Assembly: GCA_003696125.1 (NCBI GenBank)
Contig: RFHZ01000981.1
Span: 1-5,596 of the forward strand
Reading direction: 5' to 3'
Source: Nitrospinota bacterium
Lineage (GTDB): Bacteria; Tectomicrobia; Entotheonellia; J063
DNA: 5,596 bases
In this document: positions 1-5,596 of the stretch, one piece after another
How the letters are laid out: the number at the start of each line of letters is the position of its first letter
Numbering within the stretch: the first letter of the stretch is position 1
Notes under the pieces: generated by a model
The model's input: the letters and a program-made list of their open reading frames with translations, nothing else
Databases searched by the model: none
Told to the model about the DNA's origin: nothing
Translations under genes and position numbers: made by a program

Positions 1-254
1 ATACCGATATTCATGGCCGTAGGGACGATACGTTGCGGGTTGTCCAGCACCCGCAGGCTGGCGTGCTGCCGACACCACTCCTCCAGCCGCTGCCGGGTAC
101 CGTCGTCTGACATTCCATCGACGACCAGCACCTCCATGCCCCCCGGTACCGGATCTGCAGCAAAGACCGACCGGAGGCAGCGATCGATGAAGGCGATCTC
201 GTTGCGGGTAGGGATGATCACGGTGACACGGGGAGAGGGGGGAGAATCATGCAT
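1..254 (-). CDS. ExoA-like family 2 glycosyltransferase, N-terminal part (cut by left edge)
   Basis: Only the first 84 codons are visible. They show the start of a GT-A fold: strand beta-1 VTVIIPTRNE (residues 10-19), a helix with the CLRSV pattern (26-30), then VLVVDGMSDDGT (42-53), the nucleotide-sugar/metal-binding region of inverting GT2 enzymes. The later NPQRIVPTAMNIGI stretch (72 to the edge) resembles the P-x-A-x-N-x-G segment of the succinoglycan glucosyltransferase ExoA group. The family transfers a sugar from a nucleotide sugar to a lipid-linked acceptor at the cytoplasmic face of the inner membrane; donor and acceptor are unknown here. The ATG at 254 is preferred because AGAGGA (264-269) lies 9 nt upstream; the ATG at 250 is out of frame. 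It lies 129 nt downstream of the beta-helix gene on the same strand and may be co-transcribed with it unless the hairpin between them terminates. GT2 membership is firm; the ExoA-like assignment is tentative because the rest is missing. Confidence 0.8.
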   Translation of the reverse strand, partial: MHDSPPSPRVTVIIPTRNEIAFIDRCLRSVFAADPVPGGMEVLVVDGMSDDGTRQRLEEWCRQHASLRVLDNPQRIVPTAMNIG

Positions 255-263
255 GTGCCCTGT

Positions 264-269
264 TCCTCT
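264..269 (-). promoter_or_regulatory. Ribosome binding site of the GT2 gene
   Basis: The minus strand reads AGAGGA, 9 nt before the ATG at 254. It fixes this ATG as the start over the out-of-frame ATG four bases further on. Confidence 0.6.
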
Positions 270-334
270 GGTTAGACGGGGAGGATAATGTTCTTGTGAA
301 GAGCTGGTGAAGGGCCAGACGACAATCAGAGAGG

Positions 335-362
335 CGGAGAGGCCATATCTACGACCTCTCCG
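335..362 (-). terminator. Inverted repeat between beta-helix and GT2 genes, possible weak terminator
   Basis: CGGAGAGG (335-342) and CCTCTCCG (355-362) form a perfect 8-bp stem with a 12-nt loop. It begins 21 nt past the beta-helix stop codon. Past the stem, the minus strand is pyrimidine-rich (CCTCTCTGATTG) but has no proper U tract, so intrinsic termination would be weak. It could instead protect the 3' end of the mRNA or reduce read-through into the GT2 gene. The inverted repeat is seen directly; its function is inferred. Confidence 0.4.
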
Positions 363-383
363 TTCTTACGAAAGTGAGGGATA

Positions 384-1895
384 CTAGGGAAGGGAAGAGG
401 CCTGTCGGATCTGGAAGTCTGGTGGTGGAGTCGGTCGTAAGGACGCGGCGGTATCTTTCCGACAGCGATCTGGTATCGGTCCGAAGAGCTGCTCTATGGT
501 CCTGGTCACATCAACCGGTTCTCTCCCCGAGGCCACCATGGCCTCGATGATTCGCTGGTTCATCGGCCACGGCCAGAGGGGCTCGTTGGTCAGGACCCCA
601 TCCTGGTACCGGTAACAGAGGTTCACCCCATGCGAAGAGTCAAAGATGCTCTCTCCGGTCCCGATAACCTCTCCTATCGTACTCCCTTCCATATAATTCG
701 AGACCTGCCAATCCGAATGGAAGGAGCTACTCTTCGTGCTGATCCCTATGGCATGAGAGAGAGACAGGTCTCGCGCTCCTCCTCCGTTGATCGTTCCCAA
801 GGCAAAAGGACTTTTCCCCCGTTGCGATGGATCGACGTACGCCACCACGTCCTGCATCTCAACCGATTCCATCTGCGACATGCCGATCACCCGAAAAGGT
901 GCATAGCGGTCCCCGGCCAAGACATAAGCGATGCTCCCCAAGAGGCGGGCATGGGCGTTGCGATCTTTTCCTGGACTCATCTGGTCTACGGCAAAGATAC
1001 CGTACGGATGATCAACGGCATAGTTGGTATAGTGAACCTCTTCACCGTTCCGGAGCCACGGTTTCCCATCGTACCCCAGGAGGGTATAGGATTCTTTCAT
1101 CTTCGCGCCATTCCAGGTACCGATGGAATTCTCGACCAGCATGTAATAGCTATTGTAGGCCAGGGTGTACGTCATCTTGGGTCCGGTAACGTGCGAACCC
1201 TCCCAGCGCCCCCAGCATCGACGAATGGTGGTGTGATCGCCTCCCTGAGAAGCACTGAATATCTTGCGGGCAACCCCCCAGCCGGCACAGTCCTCAAGCA
1301 GGTTATACTTCCCACCATGTATCCCAAAGATATTCGTGTTTTTATCTGCCGCATCCCAGGCCACCACCCGTCGCACAATGTTGTGGTTGGAACGACTCAA
1401 CTCGACGACCGAAGCGTTGCTGCTATGGGCATTAAACCCCTCCAGGATGAAATAGTCGTTGTAGTAGAGCCGCACCGGACGCCGTACCCGTTCACCATCG
1501 ATGGTCACCTTCCCATCGTTCAACGCTCTGATCGTTATCGGTCTATCCGGAGTCCCGTGTAACCCCTGGGGAGGGGTTATCATGGAGTTCTCCCCCCTGT
1601 AGGTACCGTCTAAGAGGCAGAGGGTATCACCCGGCCTGGCCACCGGCCAGAAATCTCTGATGGTGAAGGGGGTGGAGGGAGAAAGCCCGTTCCCCGACCC
1701 ATCGGGTGAGGCATAGTAATCACACTCTTCCGCAGCACGAGCTACGGTTACGCTACCAAGCATACCCATGAAAAAGACCAGGAGAACACCGATGGTGATT
1801 AGAGTCCATGACTTGTTCTTTGCCTCTCCTGCTTCCAGATGCTGACCACGGTACCGCTCTTCTTTCTTCCCAATCTTCCACGGCATATAAGACAC
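384..1895 (-). CDS. Secreted right-handed parallel beta-helix protein (pectate-lyase-like fold)
   Basis: This 503-residue protein has a charged N-terminal stretch (1-28), a hydrophobic core (about 30-49) and an ARA-A signal peptidase-like site near 52-55, so it is probably exported. The mature part opens with YYASPDGSGNG (60-70), followed by PGDTLCLLDGTY (88-99) and the PITI...VTIDG pattern (119-134). This is the usual entry of right-handed beta-helix proteins of the polysaccharide lyase/epimerase type. Repeated short strands with Asn/Ser/Gly turns follow to about residue 430, then WPWPMNQRI and a Pro-rich tail. Family members bind, cleave or epimerise uronate-containing or other acidic glycans; I cannot identify catalytic residues, so the activity is open. 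The likely role is processing or binding the polymer made by this locus. The GTG at 1895 is chosen because AGGAGG lies 7 nt upstream; the in-frame ATG at 1886 would be 16 nt from it. The stop is TAG at 386-384. The fold call is firm, the substrate unknown. Confidence 0.85.
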   Translation of the reverse strand: MSYMPWKIGKKEERYRGQHLEAGEAKNKSWTLITIGVLLVFFMGMLGSVTVARAAEECDYYASPDGSGNGLSPSTPFTIRDFWPVARPGDTLCLLDGTYRGENSMITPPQGLHGTPDRPITIRALNDGKVTIDGERVRRPVRLYYNDYFILEGFNAHSSNASVVELSRSNHNIVRRVVAWDAADKNTNIFGIHGGKYNLLEDCAGWGVARKIFSASQGGDHTTIRRCWGRWEGSHVTGPKMTYTLAYNSYYMLVENSIGTWNGAKMKESYTLLGYDGKPWLRNGEEVHYTNYAVDHPYGIFAVDQMSPGKDRNAHARLLGSIAYVLAGDRYAPFRVIGMSQMESVEMQDVVAYVDPSQRGKSPFALGTINGGGARDLSLSHAIGISTKSSSFHSDWQVSNYMEGSTIGEVIGTGESIFDSSHGVNLCYRYQDGVLTNEPLWPWPMNQRIIEAMVASGREPVDVTRTIEQLFGPIPDRCRKDTAASLRPTPPPDFQIRQASSLP

Positions 1896-2220
1896 AGGTC
1901 TCCCTCCTATCTTGAGGAAAAGGTAAAAGCGGAAGAGTAAGTGAATGCGTTGCGAATAGCTTTTCTTGGTTACTCTAGCGTTTCCATCGGTATCAGGGAG
2001 GAAAAAGCGCTCTCCACCATGACGTATCGGGAAGAGAAGAGCAAAACTTTACCCGAAAATGCCCTGACCGGAAACGTTGTTACCTTCCACCGTTCTCTTC
2101 TCCTAAAGTCAGGAGGCGAGAAAGCATAAAGAGAATCTCAGGCAAACGCCTAATCCTTGTTAGCTATTGCCGACCCTACTGATTTCCTGACCCATCAAGC
2201 TCCTCAAATACTCGTCATAG
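1896..2220 (-). promoter_or_regulatory. 325-nt intergenic region: probable promoter and leader of the beta-helix gene
   Basis: No convincing gene is present. The stretch is visibly more A+T-rich than its flanks. On the minus strand there is a small hairpin, TTAGGC-GTTT-GCCTGA (2138-2153), just past the deacetylase gene. It is followed by a pyrimidine-rich run without a clean U tract, so it is at most a weak terminator. The best sigma70-like pair I found is TTTCCG (2069-2074) and TAAAGT (2046-2051) with a 17-nt spacer, matching consensus at only 3/6 and 4/6. An imperfect stem (1977-1985 with 2000-2011, 3-nt bulge) lies in the leader. No known riboswitch or sigma54 site was recognised. The gap size suggests that the beta-helix gene has its own promoter, separate from the upstream module. 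Confidence 0.4.
1903..1908 (-). promoter_or_regulatory. Strong ribosome binding site deciding a GTG start
   Basis: The minus strand carries a full AGGAGG, 7 nt before the GTG at 1895 and 16 nt before the ATG at 1886. The spacing favours the GTG as the start of the beta-helix protein. Confidence 0.75.
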
Positions 2221-3096
2221 TTACTTAGGCATATCACGATAACCGATCAGTTGCACATCAGAGGCGTACAACGCCTCGCGGAATCTCACATCGAGGAGCA
2301 CCTCCCGCTCCCGCAGCCGCGACTCGAGATAGGTAGACCAGCGCCTCAACTCCTCATCCACGTATCCCGGATGCACGACAAACTCATTGCAACCAGGGGG
2401 GAGGTTCTGGAGCAGCCTGAGGTAGTTCTCCACATTGATGACCTCCCCACGCGATCCCATGTGCGTGATCTCGACCCGTCGATCCGGCATGGCCAGGTGC
2501 CGGGCCAGGGCCTTCCGGCGTAACCAGAGGTTCCACAGGAACTTGGGTATCCGCGACACCTTCTGTCCCAGATGCAGGTAATGCCGCAGCCGGGGAAACC
2601 TGCTCTCCATCCCCACCCGATAACGGTGAGTCCGGATCCTTCCCACCCCGCTCTTCTCGGCCACCTCGAGAAAGATCGTGTACAGGCCGGGCAGTCGATG
2701 GAGTCCCATGTGAAAATCGAGATGGGAGAATGCTGCTCCGGCCAATTCCCGTGTCCTCTCCACCTGGGCCAGCATCTCTGCGTACAGCTCTTCCCGGCGG
2801 ATATGTCCCCGGAGGTAACGCCGCACAAAAGCCTTATAGAAAAACTCCCCCTTGCCATCGATGAGGGTAGGGACCTCTCGCGGAGGCAGGACCGGAGATC
2901 CCACAACCGGATTGATATGACAACCGACCGACAGGTCGGGATGGCACTGGACGAGAAGGGCCAGATCGTCTGCATATCTACAGTTGACGTTGGCAGAGAG
3001 GCTGCGGACCGTGCCAAAGGCGATACACTCCTCTATGGCCCGGTTGATCCCGGCCGTAAACCCGTACCCATCGGCATTGATGAGCAGATAGCGCAT
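2221..3096 (-). CDS. YdjC/ChbG-family carbohydrate deacetylase
   Basis: The 291-residue product matches the YdjC family, metal-dependent enzymes that remove acetyl groups from N-acetylated oligosaccharides. Family landmarks appear in order: LLINADGYGFT (4-14), GCHINPVVGSPVLPP (58-72, where H60 fits the conserved metal-ligand His), LIDGKGEFF (78-86), HLDFHMGLH (125-133) and VVHPGY (240-245). There is no signal peptide, so it should act in the cytoplasm, perhaps on a lipid-linked intermediate. The usual NADD of motif 1 is NADG here, so an Asp normally placed at the metal site is missing at residue 10; activity is therefore less certain. The ATG at 3096 is chosen because it follows GGGGAG (3102-3107) by 5 nt and overlaps the GT4 stop as TAATG. 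An upstream in-frame start at 3153 would add 19 unconserved residues inside the GT4 gene. Translation is probably coupled to the GT4 gene. The family is firm; the substrate is unknown. Confidence 0.87.
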   Translation of the reverse strand: MRYLLINADGYGFTAGINRAIEECIAFGTVRSLSANVNCRYADDLALLVQCHPDLSVGCHINPVVGSPVLPPREVPTLIDGKGEFFYKAFVRRYLRGHIRREELYAEMLAQVERTRELAGAAFSHLDFHMGLHRLPGLYTIFLEVAEKSGVGRIRTHRYRVGMESRFPRLRHYLHLGQKVSRIPKFLWNLWLRRKALARHLAMPDRRVEITHMGSRGEVINVENYLRLLQNLPPGCNEFVVHPGYVDEELRRWSTYLESRLREREVLLDVRFREALYASDVQLIGYRDMPK

Positions 3097-4301
3097 TACT
3101 TCTCCCCAAGTTGCCGGTAAAGGCGAGCCAGTTTCTTCACCTCTCCCTCCCATACCAGATGGGTAAGCGCCGTGGCACGCAGCTTTGCCCCCGGATCCTC
3201 CCCCTGCTCGATGCGCTTAAGGAGACGAACAATGGCCTGCGCGTATTCCCGGGGCTCCTCTCCTGCGAGCAGCAAAATAGAGTCAGCATCCACCCTGACT
3301 TTGTCCAGCAATTGCTGCAAGACCGGCATGGTAGAGGAGACGACCGCACAGCCGGCCGCCATGTACTCACACACCTTTACCGGAAGGGCCACGGTAAGAT
3401 GCGCTCCTAGCCAGGGATGGACATCCAACCCGACCCTGGCATTCCCTAACAACGCCGGGATATGTTCATACCGGGTCTTCCCCATCAGGGTAGTCTGCAA
3501 CGGGAGCCGATCCTGCAGCACCATCCTGATCTCAGGAGAAACGCCTACGACCAGGGAACGAGCTTCGGGGCGGAGTCGATGAAAATGGTGCAGGGTTTCG
3601 GCAAGAAAAAGGGCCCGTCTTTTATTCAACGTCCCTAAATGGACCAGATCAAACTCCCGCTCGCGGGGTGCACGCTGGCTTTGACCGGCCTGGGTATAAA
3701 ACGCCTGCGACGGGAAATTATACACCGTGATCTTCTGCCTGTTCCGGAACTTACCGGTCAGGGGAGGAGTAACACCGACGATGGCGTCGGCAAGGGCTGC
3801 CAGCCCCTTTTCCACGGTTTGTGTTCCCCACCTGACCAGCGGCTTGATCCAGGCGGGTAACCAGTCCTGCACCAGCAGGAGGTTGGCAAAGTCTTCGTGC
3901 ACATCATAGACGAACCGGCTCCGCCACCACCAGAGCCTGGCCAGCGGCAGGGGTAAGAGCATCTCAGCATCGTGAAAGTGGATGATATCGGCAGGAGCAT
4001 GACGTACCTTCCAGAGGCAACGCCAGGGTTGATAGAGGAAGCGCACCAGACGCGAGGAAGGGGTAGGGACCCTCTGGACAGGCACCTCTGCCGGGATGCC
4101 CTGCTCCAGTTTCCCCACCACGGTCACCCGGGCTCCTAGATTCTGGAGACTGACGGCCTGTTTGCTATAGATCCTGGGATCGGTGGCCTCATGGCCGGAA
4201 GTCACCACCAGCACCCGTATCCCCTGCAGGGGCCTTGAACGCTCCTCCTTCGGTGAAGAGCCTTCTACAACTGTTTCCTTAGAGCTTGAGTAACCTGGCA
4301 T
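3096..4301 (-). CDS. GT4-type (group 1) glycosyltransferase
   Basis: The 401-residue protein has the two-Rossmann GT-B layout. The N-domain begins with IRVLVVTSGHEATDPRIYSK (28-47), which has the DPRI pattern often seen in capsule and EPS GT4 enzymes. DIIHFHDAEML (105-115) and FVYDVHEDF (130-138) follow. The C-domain opens with FDLVHLGTLNKRRA (217-230) and holds LPVKVCEYMAAGCAVVSS (306-323), the nucleotide-sugar binding region. E312 matches the second Glu of the EX7E motif; the first position (304) is Val, as occurs in some group 1 subfamilies. These retaining enzymes add a sugar from a nucleotide donor to a growing lipid-linked glycan; basic and Trp-rich segments (84-101, 124-129) could touch the membrane. 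The start at ATG 4301 has GAGG (4309-4312) 7 nt upstream and overlaps the ligase gene by 23 nt. The first 27 residues are a polar tail outside the fold. Donor and linkage cannot be deduced. Confidence 0.9.
   Translation of the reverse strand: MPGYSSSKETVVEGSSPKEERSRPLQGIRVLVVTSGHEATDPRIYSKQAVSLQNLGARVTVVGKLEQGIPAEVPVQRVPTPSSRLVRFLYQPWRCLWKVRHAPADIIHFHDAEMLLPLPLARLWWWRSRFVYDVHEDFANLLLVQDWLPAWIKPLVRWGTQTVEKGLAALADAIVGVTPPLTGKFRNRQKITVYNFPSQAFYTQAGQSQRAPREREFDLVHLGTLNKRRALFLAETLHHFHRLRPEARSLVVGVSPEIRMVLQDRLPLQTTLMGKTRYEHIPALLGNARVGLDVHPWLGAHLTVALPVKVCEYMAAGCAVVSSTMPVLQQLLDKVRVDADSILLLAGEEPREYAQAIVRLLKRIEQGEDPGAKLRATALTHLVWEGEVKKLARLYRQLGEK
3102..3107 (-). promoter_or_regulatory. Ribosome binding site of the deacetylase, inside the GT4 3' end
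   Basis: The minus strand reads GGGGAG, 5 nt before the ATG at 3096, within the last codons of the GT4 gene. With the TAATG overlap it supports coupled translation and excludes the longer start at 3153. Confidence 0.65.
4279..4301 (-). other. 23-nt coding overlap of ligase and GT4 genes
   Basis: The ligase TAA (4281-4279) lies 3' of the GT4 ATG (4301-4299), so the two reading frames overlap. With GAGG at 4309-4312 inside the ligase gene, ribosomes finishing the ligase could restart on the GT4 gene. It ties the two genes into one transcript. Confidence 0.8.
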
Positions 4302-5596
4302 AACGCGGCCTCATCTGGGGCCGGTCGGCAAGACGCACGACCAGCACGGTTTTCCCTCGTAAAGTTTTGGGGATCTCTGCCACCTCGACAATCTCTAAGT
4401 CGAACACCCCGATACGCTCCAGGATGTCGTCCCGCACGGCCAGCGCATCGGCAAACCGGTACCCCTCGGCAGGACGGACAAGCAGGAAGGCATGTCCCGG
4501 TCGATCCTGCACGATCTGGGCAGAGTGGATGGTGGGACTCCGTTTGACCGCGGTGGAGAGACGCCCGATCTTGCGACCATCCAGGGTCACCAGGTAGTCA
4601 TCCACCCTCCCCTCCAGCTTGGTGATGACCGGCTGTCGATTCCCACAGGGGCACTCCTGGTCCCGCGCCCAGGCAGCATAATCACCCAGGCGATAGCGGA
4701 TCAGGGGCATGGCATCGTTGAGAAGACCGGTTGCCACCATCTCCCCTACTTCCCCTGGGGCACACGGGGTTCCATCCTCCCTTATAATCTCGAGAACACC
4801 CGTTGCAGGAATGAGATGCATTCGTCCCCGGGGACATTCCATGGCCATGCATACCCCCTCGCTCTGGCCGTAGTGATCAAAGCACTTGCCTTGAAAGAAG
4901 CGCTCGATGCTGGAGCGCATGCCGGGGAAGAGGGTATCTCCGCTGACGATCACGGCCTGAAGTGGTAGGGGAGGAATCCCCGTCTCCAGGGCACTCTCGG
5001 CCAGGGCAGCAATCGCCGAGCCGTATCCGGTCATCCATTGAGACCCGTAGTGACGGAGGGCGGCCACATAACCTGCTGCCGAATCCCGGGATACATGATA
5101 GCTGGAAAGGTAGAGCTGCTGCCAGCGTCGATTGAAGCGCCAGTACGGTGGCCGGCTGGTGTCTCCCTTTACAATGGGGCGTCCGCCCAGCATGGCTCGT
5201 GGCATGTGCTGTCCCACCCCGGCCACTCCTCTCACCATTACCTCGGTCAGGGCCCACCACTTGGGAAACATGGCAAGGGGCCAGTAGATACGAAGCGGGG
5301 TGCCGGTAGAACCGCTGGTTCTATCCATCCAGAGGGATTTAGGGGACAGGCCTTCCACCAGAAAGGCCTGCTCGTTTTGCCGGATCGCCTGCTTCTCCAG
5401 GCAGGGGAGGAGAGGGAGATCGGCCGCCGAATGCACCGCGTTCCAGTCTACCCGCTTCCACCGCTCTCGATAATAGGGGACCCGGGTAGCGGCCAGGGTA
5501 ATGATCCGGCGCAGTTGCTCCTCCTGCCAGGCTTCTGCCTCGGCTCGTGACCAGTCTTTCCATGTTTCATATCGTTGTCGCCATTCTGTATAGGCC
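4279..5596 (-). CDS. PaaK/CapK-type adenylate-forming ligase (5' end off the right edge)
   Basis: The frame is open to the window edge, giving 438 codons; the GTG at 5436 is not the start, because family-like sequence continues upstream, including ATRVPYYRERW (near 5460-5490), the usual N-terminal pattern of CapK/PaaK-like proteins. Adenylation motifs follow: TSGSTGTPL (5293-5319, phosphate-binding loop), YGQSEG (4855-4872), RYRLGD (4681-4698, ribose-binding Asp) and GRVDDYLVTLDGRKIG just after (C-terminal hinge). Cysteines in ECPRG and ECPCG could form a metal site as in some relatives. The family activates a carboxylate with ATP and often transfers it to CoA. Members in polysaccharide loci have mostly unknown substrates, so phenylacetate should not be assumed. 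There is no signal peptide in the visible part; the protein is probably cytoplasmic. It ends 23 nt inside the GT4 gene, which suggests co-translation. It could supply an acyl group for glycan decoration; this is inference. Confidence 0.88.
   Translation of the reverse strand, partial: AYTEWRQRYETWKDWSRAEAEAWQEEQLRRIITLAATRVPYYRERWKRVDWNAVHSAADLPLLPCLEKQAIRQNEQAFLVEGLSPKSLWMDRTSGSTGTPLRIYWPLAMFPKWWALTEVMVRGVAGVGQHMPRAMLGGRPIVKGDTSRPPYWRFNRRWQQLYLSSYHVSRDSAAGYVAALRHYGSQWMTGYGSAIAALAESALETGIPPLPLQAVIVSGDTLFPGMRSSIERFFQGKCFDHYGQSEGVCMAMECPRGRMHLIPATGVLEIIREDGTPCAPGEVGEMVATGLLNDAMPLIRYRLGDYAAWARDQECPCGNRQPVITKLEGRVDDYLVTLDGRKIGRLSTAVKRSPTIHSAQIVQDRPGHAFLLVRPAEGYRFADALAVRDDILERIGVFDLEIVEVAEIPKTLRGKTVLVVRLADRPQMRPRYARLLKL

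Noticed and set aside
630-1562. Long open frame (310 codons) on the plus strand opposite the beta-helix gene
   Set aside because: It lies wholly inside the minus-strand gene, shows no recognisable domain and has no good ribosome binding site. It is a shadow of the real gene.
1941-2129. 62-codon plus-strand frame in the intergenic gap
   Set aside because: It has a GTG start with a poorly spaced purine stretch, no family resemblance and an orientation against all neighbours; not credible as a gene without further evidence.
2572-3120. 182-codon plus-strand frame opposite the deacetylase
   Set aside because: It is antisense to a gene with clear family motifs and has no recognisable domain of its own.
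3097-3153. Earlier in-frame start for the deacetylase
   Set aside because: It would add 19 residues that lie outside the family fold and inside the GT4 gene. The ATG at 3096 has a ribosome binding site and the TAATG junction.
5434-5436. GTG at 5436 as the start of the ligase
   Set aside because: The frame continues open upstream to the edge with family-like sequence such as VPYYRERW, so the real start lies outside the window.

Overview
This is a bacterial extracellular or surface polysaccharide locus. All five recognisable genes lie on the minus strand, so transcription runs from base 5596 towards base 1. In that order they are: a PaaK/CapK-type adenylate-forming ligase (its start lies off the right edge), a GT4 glycosyltransferase, a YdjC/ChbG-type carbohydrate deacetylase, a secreted right-handed beta-helix protein, and the N-terminus of an ExoA-like GT2 glycosyltransferase cut by the left edge. 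No marker gene allows a taxonomic placement. Strong Shine-Dalgarno sites, overlapping stop/start junctions and moderately GC-rich genes fit a Gram-negative-type bacterial genome, but this is inference.

Layout: bases 2221-5596 form one tightly coupled module. The ligase stop overlaps the GT4 start by 23 nt, and the GT4 stop shares one base with the deacetylase start (TAATG). Next comes a 325-nt A+T-richer gap (1896-2220) with no convincing gene. It probably holds the 3' end of the upstream module and the promoter and leader of the beta-helix gene. The beta-helix gene (384-1895) starts at a GTG with an AGGAGG site 7 nt upstream. It is followed by a 129-nt gap containing a perfect 8-bp inverted repeat, then the GT2 start at 254.

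The parts fit a polysaccharide pathway. The GT2 and GT4 enzymes would add sugars at the cytoplasmic face. The YdjC-type enzyme would remove an acetyl group from an N-acetylated sugar or act on a related substrate. The ligase would activate a carboxylate for decoration of the glycan or a lipid. The exported beta-helix protein would bind, cleave or epimerise the finished polymer outside the cytoplasm. The substrates cannot be read from the sequence.

The most unusual details are a substitution in the metal-site motif of the deacetylase (NADG in place of the usual NADD) and an atypically long charged segment ahead of the beta-helix protein's signal sequence. I see no mobile element, CRISPR array, tRNA or rRNA, and no clearly new system. 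It looks like an accessory polysaccharide gene cluster with an unusual enzyme combination.
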